DNA of 7,616 nucleotides from Fidelibacterota bacterium REDSEA-S14_B6 (lineage in GTDB: Bacteria; Fidelibacterota; Marinisomatia; Marinisomatales; S15-B10), in the NCBI GenBank assembly GCA_001626655.1, contig LUOC01000146.1, forward strand, positions 1-7,616, read 5' to 3'. Under the pieces are notes generated by a model. The model did not search any database. It was not told the origin of the DNA and was given only the letters and a program-made list of their open reading frames with translations. Below, one piece after another: positions 1-4,761 of this stretch. The position numbers and the translations under genes were made by a program. Positions within the stretch are counted from its first letter, which is position 1; every line of letters begins with the position of its first letter.

Positions 1-461
1 CTCACAATCCATCGCCGTGCGCTGCTTGAGTTGTGATAGACATAAGACCGCATTTTCATCTCTCGAAAGTAGTCAGCGTTGGGGAGAACGTCCACACTCC
101 AGCAGAGGATCACCGCCACCACAGACGCCTTCACGGCTCCGACGGCGATACCCATCGCACGGTTCATCGACTTAACCCCTCTGGAGAGAAGAAACATTTG
201 GACGAACCTGAGGACGACTCTCATCGCCAGCAGAACGGCCACGAAAACCCCCGCGAAAGCGCCGACAGAAATGAGGCGGCCGTCAACAGGCAGACGGGGA
301 TAAAGAAAAAGGGCCACGGAGCCGCTGAACTGGAAGGCCACTACACTGGCCAGAATCAGGCCCGCCAGTCTCCCGATCTCTTCTAGGAATCCCCGCTTGT
401 ACCCCACGTAGCCGAAACCGATAAGCAGAAAAATTGCCGCCAGATCGAAGGGGTGAATCAA
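1..461 (-). CDS. cvpA: CvpA-family integral membrane protein, 3' end beyond window
   Basis: This frame is open to the window edge and gives 153 visible residues. It opens MIHPFDLAAIFLLIGFGYVG, followed by YKRGFLEEIGRLAGLILA. An N-terminal hydrophobic helix, a short basic Y-K-R-G-F loop and further helices is the classic CvpA layout. About four membrane segments can be seen, near residues 6-20, 32-54, 64-92 and 102-124. The family includes E. coli CvpA (colicin V production/purF operon) and is an inner-membrane protein of poorly defined envelope function. The start is taken as TTG at 461-459, because it overlaps the yqeY stop as TTGA and no ATG lies before the first helix. AAGGA at 476-472 sits 10 nt upstream. 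CvpA proteins are usually about 160-180 residues, so only a short C-terminal tail should be missing. It is co-transcribed with yqeY. Family call is firm; the exact start is less certain. Confidence 0.85.
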   Translation of the reverse strand, partial: MIHPFDLAAIFLLIGFGYVGYKRGFLEEIGRLAGLILASVVAFQFSGSVALFLYPRLPVDGRLISVGAFAGVFVAVLLAMRVVLRFVQMFLLSRGVKSMNRAMGIAVGAVKASVVAVILCWSVDVLPNADYFREMKMRSYVYHNSSSARRWIV

Positions 462-904
462 CCGGAAAGTTTCCTTTTTACCAGTTCCTGAACCGTCTTG
501 CCGTCCGCCCGTCCCGCGACTTTCTTCATGACAGCAGGCATCACTTTTCCCATGTCTCTGAGAGACTCAGCGCCGGTCTCACTGATGGCTTCATCAACCA
601 TGGCCGCCACGTCGTCCTCGGACAGTTGCTCCGGAAGATACTCCTCAATAATGGCCAGCTCCTTCATCTCCGCATCGGCCAGTTCGGTCCTGCCACCATC
701 GGTGTACATGTCGGCGGCCTCCTTGCGCTGCTTTGCGGCGGTCTGGAGCACTTTCGTCAGCTCCCCTTCGGACAGTTCATCCCCTTTCTCAATCTCCCGC
801 TCCTTGAGTTTGGCAAGGAGGGTACGGAGAGTTCGGACACGATCGGAGTCGCCGGATTTCATGGACGCCTGCATGGCAGACTGCAGTTCGTTAACTAGAG
901 TCAT
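458..904 (-). CDS. yqeY: GatB/YqeY domain protein
   Basis: This is a complete 148-residue protein and the full length of the YqeY family. It begins MTLVNELQSAMQASMKSGDS and contains the family-typical R-T-L-R-T-L-L-A-K-L-K helix (about 24-34), E-x-x-I-I-E-E-Y-L-P-E-Q-L-S (about 82-95) and the C-terminal G-K-V-M-P-A-V-M-K-K-V-A-G-R-A-D-G-K segment (about 118-135). YqeY is homologous to the C-terminal tail domain of GatB, the tRNA-binding part of Glu-tRNA(Gln) amidotransferase. As a free-standing cytosolic protein its role is unproven, though a tRNA link is assumed. The ATG at 904-902 is preceded by GAGGT with a 7-nt spacer. It is the first gene after the 73-bp gap, and its TGA overlaps the TTG of the CvpA gene by 4 nt, which implies translational coupling. 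Nothing in it looks unusual. Confidence 0.93.
   Translation of the reverse strand: MTLVNELQSAMQASMKSGDSDRVRTLRTLLAKLKEREIEKGDELSEGELTKVLQTAAKQRKEAADMYTDGGRTELADAEMKELAIIEEYLPEQLSEDDVAAMVDEAISETGAESLRDMGKVMPAVMKKVAGRADGKTVQELVKRKLSG
472..476 (-). promoter_or_regulatory. Probable ribosome binding site of cvpA (TTG start)
   Basis: AAGGA on the minus strand lies inside the last codons of yqeY, 10 nt before the TTG at 461-459. The spacing is slightly long. It supports re-initiation at the TTGA overlap, but no other start is available before the first membrane helix. Confidence 0.45.
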
Positions 905-910
905 AGACTA

Positions 911-915
911 ACCTC
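911..915 (-). promoter_or_regulatory. Ribosome binding site of yqeY
   Basis: On the minus strand GAGGT ends 7 nt before the ATG at 904-902. It supports this Met as the start of the YqeY protein and shows that the gene has its own initiation signal after the 73-bp gap. Confidence 0.6.
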
Positions 916-938
916 GGGGTTATGGACGGGAGAAATTG

Positions 939-966
939 ACACCTTCGGAGGGTGAAGTCAAGGTGT
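939..966 (-). terminator. Weak hairpin between the FAH gene and yqeY
   Basis: The 73-bp gap at 905-977 holds a perfect 7-bp inverted repeat (ACACCTT at 939-945 and AAGGTGT at 960-966) around a 14-nt loop. A shorter competing pairing (CACC at 940-943 with GGTG at 951-954) is possible. In the minus-strand transcript the stem follows the FAH stop codon by 11 nt. The sequence after it (CAATTTCTCCC) has only three consecutive U residues, so this is not a convincing intrinsic terminator. It could be a partial attenuator, an mRNA-stabilising hairpin or chance. It does mark the only break in an otherwise overlapping gene block. Confidence 0.25.
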
Positions 967-977
967 TTCGGTACGGC

Positions 978-1583
978 TCAGGGAGAAGTTACTGTGAATG
1001 ATCCTTTGACGTCTCCGCCTGAGATGAGCTCAAGTTCATCGCCGTCATTCAAGGGGCCCACGCCGCTCGGCGTACCCGTGAACAGAAGATCTCCCTCACC
1101 GAAAGTGACGATTTTGGACAGCCGGGAGATGAGGGTCACGATGTCGAAGACCATATCATCCACGTTGCCGCGCTGAACCTCTTCTCCGTTCTTACTGAGC
1201 CAGAAATCTTTTTCGATCTCGCTCTCGTCAAACGGTTCGCGACCGGCGATAACAGCTGCGCCGGGGAATGTCTTGGCGTCGAACCACGGGAGCCCTTTCT
1301 CTCTCATCTCATTCTGCCGCGGCCTGTCCGTAAGATCGAGGCCGAGACACCAGTGAGAAATATGATCCATCGCCGACTGTTGCGAAATAGTGTGGCCGCC
1401 TCTGCCGAAGACCATCACAAGCTCGATCTCATGATGAATCACCTTTCCTGCCGGAAGCGTGATCGTCTTTTCAGTGGAGAGACTCGAAGACGTCTTCTGG
1501 AAATAGACCGGCTCCTTGGGGACCTCGTTACCGAGTTCCTTTGCATGTTTTGCATAGTTTTGGCCGACACAAAAGATGTTCAC
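978..1583 (-). CDS. Fumarylacetoacetate hydrolase family protein (FAHD1/YcgM-like acylpyruvase or oxaloacetate decarboxylase)
   Basis: This 201-residue single-domain FAH-fold enzyme matches FAHD1 and E. coli YcgM in length. These enzymes cleave or decarboxylate acylpyruvates and oxaloacetate using Mg2+/Mn2+ in the cytosol. Aligning from memory with human FAHD1, the key residues are all present: the His13/Glu16 dyad in C-V-G-Q-N-Y-A-K-H-A-K-E, metal ligands Glu52 and Glu54 in H-H-E-I-E-L and Asp83 in L-G-L-D-L-T, then Gln90 and Lys104 at FAHD1 spacing. T-G-T-P-S-G-V-G occupies 169-176. The start is GTG at 1583-1581, since it gives the exact family N-terminus, overlaps the upstream stop as GTGA, and follows AAGGAG by 8 nt. 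It is coupled to the secreted GATase-like gene, an odd partner for a metabolic enzyme. Which substrate it uses (oxaloacetate, acylpyruvate or a homoprotocatechuate intermediate) cannot be decided from sequence. Confidence 0.9.
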   Translation of the reverse strand: MNIFCVGQNYAKHAKELGNEVPKEPVYFQKTSSSLSTEKTITLPAGKVIHHEIELVMVFGRGGHTISQQSAMDHISHWCLGLDLTDRPRQNEMREKGLPWFDAKTFPGAAVIAGREPFDESEIEKDFWLSKNGEEVQRGNVDDMVFDIVTLISRLSKIVTFGEGDLLFTGTPSGVGPLNDGDELELISGGDVKGSFTVTSP

Positions 1584-2833
1584 GTTTTTCGCTCCTTTTT
1601 TCGTGCCGCGGGGAAGAGGATATTGTTGAGAATCAACCGGTATCCCGGCGAGTTCCGGTGAAGCGCAAGGTCGGTGGGAGGGTCACCGACAAAGTGCTGA
1701 TAGTCCTCCGGATCGTGCCCGCCGAGGAAGGTGAAGGTCCCCTTGCCGTAATTCCCGTGGATATACTTCACCTGTTCGTCACCTTCCACCTCTCCCATGA
1801 CAACTACATGGCTCTTGATGAGGGATCGCCTGAAACCGGTGGTCTGTCCCATGAATCCTTTGACAATGCCGACGTGATTTTGCGTCAGCATGGTGGGAAT
1901 GGGATCGTACTTCGCCGAGAATTCAAAGAGGGAGAAATAGTCTGCCTCAGCACCCCGCGTGGTGGGGCGATCGCTCGGGGGGACATCGATATCGGAGAAC
2001 TCATAGATAAACGGATCGGGGATGATGGAGAAAGCGTCGAAAGCGAGGCTCTGGCTGAAGTCTAATTTGGACTGGGCGTCGGGATCGGCCGGTGTTCCGT
2101 CGATGACTGCTTCGGCAATATCGACGTCTTTCGACGCCAGCGCAATGTCGTAGGAATCGGTGGCGGAGCACATAGCAAAAAGGAATCCGCCGAGGCCGAC
2201 ATAATCTCGGATCGCCCGCGCCACCGCCTTCTTCTCTTCGCTGACGGAACTGAAGCCGAGGCGCTCGGCCATCGATTCAAACTGAAACTGCTGCTCGATG
2301 TACCACGGCGCTTTGTGGAAATTCCTGTAGAACTTTCCGTACTGGCCGGTGAAATCTTCGTGATGAAGGTGAAGCCAGTCGAACTGATCCAACCGCCCCA
2401 GAAACACTTCCTCATCCCAGAGAGTCTGGTAATCGACCTCGGCGTAGGCAAGGGCCAGCGTTACTGCGTCGTCCCACGGCTGCTTGTTGGGAGGCGTGTA
2501 GATGGCGATCTTTGGCGCTTTTTCCAACAAGACAATTTCCATGTTGTTCGCATCCACTTCGCCGTAAATCGTCACGACGTCCTGTTCACCGATCGGCTCC
2601 ACAGTAACGCCACGAATCTTCGCCTCCTTGATTACCGCCGGATAGGCGTCCAGCATGAAAGAGCCGCCACGGTAATTCAAAATCCACTCAACGTTGATAT
2701 TTTGCTTGAGCACCCAGTAGGCGATACCGTATGCCTTTAGATGGTCCTTCTGAGCAATGTCCATAGGGATAAGAATTCTATTTCCCGACAGGATTGTGAA
2801 AGTCAGCATGAAGAGGGGGATGAGCCGTTTCAA
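1580..2833 (-). CDS. Exported GATase-like protein (DUF4159-related; group sometimes labelled 'asparagine synthetase B')
   Basis: With a TTG start at 2833-2831 the protein has 417 residues. Residues 1-18 look like a signal peptide (MKRLIPLFMLTFTILSGN), so it probably acts in the periplasm. Residues 19-106 form a well-ordered N-terminal region containing I-L-I-P-M-D-I-A-Q-K-D-H-L-K-A-Y-G and N-Y-R-G-G-S-F. From about 107 the order is GATase/ThuA-like: a K-I-A-I-Y strand, D-W-L-H-L-H-H-E-D at 152-160, I-R-D-Y-V-G-L-G-G-F at 208-217, the only cysteine (Cys222), and G-G-H-D-P-E-D at 371-377 before a closing N-N-I-L-F-P-A-A helix. I recall relatives in FCB genomes being called asparagine synthetase B. 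However, no N-terminal catalytic Cys2 and no S-G-G-x-D-S ATP loop is present, so that name is not supported. The start overlaps the TPR stop (TTGA) and follows GGGAG by 7 nt. A longer in-frame reading from 2929 would lack a signal peptide at its start. Exact function is unknown. Confidence 0.8.
   Translation of the reverse strand: MKRLIPLFMLTFTILSGNRILIPMDIAQKDHLKAYGIAYWVLKQNINVEWILNYRGGSFMLDAYPAVIKEAKIRGVTVEPIGEQDVVTIYGEVDANNMEIVLLEKAPKIAIYTPPNKQPWDDAVTLALAYAEVDYQTLWDEEVFLGRLDQFDWLHLHHEDFTGQYGKFYRNFHKAPWYIEQQFQFESMAERLGFSSVSEEKKAVARAIRDYVGLGGFLFAMCSATDSYDIALASKDVDIAEAVIDGTPADPDAQSKLDFSQSLAFDAFSIIPDPFIYEFSDIDVPPSDRPTTRGAEADYFSLFEFSAKYDPIPTMLTQNHVGIVKGFMGQTTGFRRSLIKSHVVVMGEVEGDEQVKYIHGNYGKGTFTFLGGHDPEDYQHFVGDPPTDLALHRNSPGYRLILNNILFPAARKKERKT
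1592..1597 (-). promoter_or_regulatory. Strong ribosome binding site deciding the GTG start of the FAH gene
   Basis: AAGGAG on the minus strand is separated by 8 nt from the GTG at 1583-1581. It lies within the last codons (K-K-E-R-K-T) of the upstream gene. It fixes GTG rather than a later Met as the start and supports translational coupling. Confidence 0.8.
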
Positions 2834-4761
2834 TTCAACTCTCCCGGTGTTGTTATTTCTCTCAGGCGATACCGCACCGGCTCGGTGAGCAGACTTTCGG
2901 GATACTCCTCCAAAACCCTGAAGTACCATGTGGCGGCTTCATCACTGTTGTGTAGCAGTCTGTCGTAGATTTCTCCTGTCATGACGGTGGCGAGGTCGCC
3001 GATTGAACTCGTTTGGATCAGGGCCAGCTGTTCCAGCGCTTTTTCGTACTCGCCAAGCTCCACTGTCAGTCTCGCTCTGCGGAAGGCCGCCTCGTCGGCC
3101 ACAGGCGAATCGGGATAAGCCTCCACAACCGATCTGAAAAAGGATGCAGCTTCGGCCCGCTTTCCCTGCCTTAGCAATCGTTCCGCAAGAATGTACCCCT
3201 GAAAGGCGTCCTTCTCGATCTGATCGCCGCGGGAATAGTTCTCTTCAATAAATCCCTTCAGCTCAAGCACATCGTTAAAGAGGGGATCGTCCAGCTCCAG
3301 AGCGGTCAGCAATCCATCGAGGAGGTTCAGCGCCTCACCTACATTGCCGTGGAAGAACTGAACCTGACACAGCTTGAATTCGAGGGAGTGACTCTCCTTC
3401 TGACGCTTGATTAATGATAGCGCCTGATTCAGGGGATCCAAGGCGGCGGGGAAATCTCCTTTGGCCATCAGCACATCGGCGAGACGGAGATTGGCGGCGA
3501 GCTTCAGCTTTCCGTCCTTTGATGACCGCGCTGATTCGCGAAAGGAAGTGACAGCGCCGTCGAAATCACGTGTTATCTTGTACTTGATCTCCCCGATGCG
3601 GAAGTGTGCTTGCGGCGGGAAGATGGTGGAGGGGAGAGAGATCAGGATCGAATCGTACAGCGCGAATGTCTCCTCAAGAGGCTGAACCTCCACCGACTGC
3701 AGCGTAATCAGGTGATCTTCGAAAAAGGCGTTTCCCGGGAAATACTCCGCCAGGGGAGACCACCGTTCCCCGGGGGTAATCTGAAGTTCGTAAGTGAGGG
3801 CGAGGCCGTAGAGCGCCTCACCGGTGAACCGTTTACTGGCTCCTTCCGTGAGCCCGTGGGAGGACTGTCGTGTCTGCTCCAGCAGATAACCGTAAGACCT
3901 GAGGGCAAGGCTGAGGCGGTGTTCCTTCCGCAGGTTTTCGGCGAACCTGATCCACCGCTCAAAGTCTTCTTTGTTCGAGACGCCCAGCGCGCTGTGCTGA
4001 TCGTAGGCCTCCGAATATTTTTGAACCTTGAACAGGAAATCGCTGAAGAGCGATCTGACCGTTCTTTCATCGAACGAAATCCGCTGAATCAGAGTCGTTT
4101 CAATTTTGTCGTGGCTCTCCGGTCTGTCAGACATTCGAAGGATTTGGACAGATGCCGTTCTGATTTGTTCGGGATTGTAGGAAGCGTAGACGACATATTG
4201 TTCGGTGGCAGCGGCATAGTCGAGGTTGCGCATGTGGATGTTGCCCAGTTCGAGGCTCAGGAAGGCTGGATCATCAAAGGCATCGCGGCCCGCCACCACA
4301 AGCTGATCGAGCTCCTCGTCAAGACTGTGCTTGAGATACATCTGCATCAGCATAAAGTAGATGGAGCGAGTCTCACCGAACTGGAGCCTGAGCGCCTCCC
4401 AGTATTGGACGGCTTTATCCCGTTCATCGGTCAGGATGAACAGCTCCCCAAGTTCAACATGGCTCTGGAGGTCCCGCTGAAAGATTCCGACACGGTTCAG
4501 CAGGAGCGCTCGGAGATCATCATACCGTTCCAGTTTTCTGTACAGCGCCTTGATCTGAAGAAAAACGCGTGTGTCTTTGGGATTGGAGTCAAGGAGTTCA
4601 AGATAGATTCCCTCGGCCGCCTCAAGTTCGCCGATTCGCTCTAGTTGTATCGCCTGCCGGAAGCGGTCCTGTCCCTGATTCAGCAGCGGCACGCCGCCCG
4701 GAATTTGGGCCGAGGAGAAGGTGAGGAAAAGTAAGAGTGAAAAACTACGGGCGGCTTTCAT
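2830..4761 (-). CDS. Exported tetratricopeptide-repeat protein
   Basis: From the ATG at 4761-4759 this is a 643-residue protein. MKAARSFSLLLFLTFSSAQ is a clear signal peptide with likely cleavage after Ala18. The mature protein is almost entirely helical TPR or TPR-like repeats. Recognisable units lie near 31-63 (R-I-G-E-L-E-A-A-E-G-I-Y-L-E-L-L), 98-130, 165-198, 236-258, 384-415, 421-453, 461-488, 520-551, 555-583 and 591-622. The last ones carry the usual Y-P-D-S-P and Y-P-E-S turns. TPR solenoids bind proteins, so a periplasmic scaffold role is likely; no catalytic motif is visible. An in-frame TTG at 4776 would add five residues (M-T-R-T-E) before the signal peptide and is less likely. 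The chosen ATG follows ACGAG (one mismatch to AGGAG) by 7 nt and overlaps the upstream gene by 17 nt. The stop overlaps the next gene's TTG. The partner is probably the DUF4175-like or GATase-like neighbour, by inference from gene order. Confidence 0.85.
   Translation of the reverse strand: MKAARSFSLLLFLTFSSAQIPGGVPLLNQGQDRFRQAIQLERIGELEAAEGIYLELLDSNPKDTRVFLQIKALYRKLERYDDLRALLLNRVGIFQRDLQSHVELGELFILTDERDKAVQYWEALRLQFGETRSIYFMLMQMYLKHSLDEELDQLVVAGRDAFDDPAFLSLELGNIHMRNLDYAAATEQYVVYASYNPEQIRTASVQILRMSDRPESHDKIETTLIQRISFDERTVRSLFSDFLFKVQKYSEAYDQHSALGVSNKEDFERWIRFAENLRKEHRLSLALRSYGYLLEQTRQSSHGLTEGASKRFTGEALYGLALTYELQITPGERWSPLAEYFPGNAFFEDHLITLQSVEVQPLEETFALYDSILISLPSTIFPPQAHFRIGEIKYKITRDFDGAVTSFRESARSSKDGKLKLAANLRLADVLMAKGDFPAALDPLNQALSLIKRQKESHSLEFKLCQVQFFHGNVGEALNLLDGLLTALELDDPLFNDVLELKGFIEENYSRGDQIEKDAFQGYILAERLLRQGKRAEAASFFRSVVEAYPDSPVADEAAFRRARLTVELGEYEKALEQLALIQTSSIGDLATVMTGEIYDRLLHNSDEAATWYFRVLEEYPESLLTEPVRYRLREITTPGELN
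2841..2845 (-). promoter_or_regulatory. Ribosome binding site deciding the TTG start of the GATase-like gene
   Basis: GGGAG on the minus strand ends 7 nt before the TTG at 2833-2831. It lies in the last codons of the TPR gene. It favours a start that yields an intact signal peptide over the Met codon at 2929, which would add 32 residues read through the TPR gene in another frame. Confidence 0.65.

Noticed and set aside
434..911. Two plus-strand open frames of 154 and 137 residues opposite yqeY
   Set aside because: Both are shadows of the well-recognised YqeY protein; their serine-rich or histidine/leucine-rich composition is an antisense artefact.
930..961. A minus-strand promoter with TTGACT at 961-956
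   Set aside because: At 17 nt spacing the -10 position reads CAATTT, a poor match, so I do not call a promoter.
1541..2065. A 174-residue plus-strand open frame
   Set aside because: It is antisense to the FAH and GATase-like genes, with no recognisable motif and no gene context on that strand.
2834..2929. A longer N-terminus for the GATase-like protein starting at the Met codon at 2929
   Set aside because: The added 32 residues lie inside the TPR gene, look non-native, and would bury a good signal peptide. The TTG at 2833 has a well-placed ribosome binding site.
3604..4644. A 346-residue open frame on the plus strand
   Set aside because: It is wholly antisense to the TPR gene, whose signal peptide and repeats are clear. 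The antisense protein has no recognisable domain. Long antisense frames are expected in GC-rich coding DNA.
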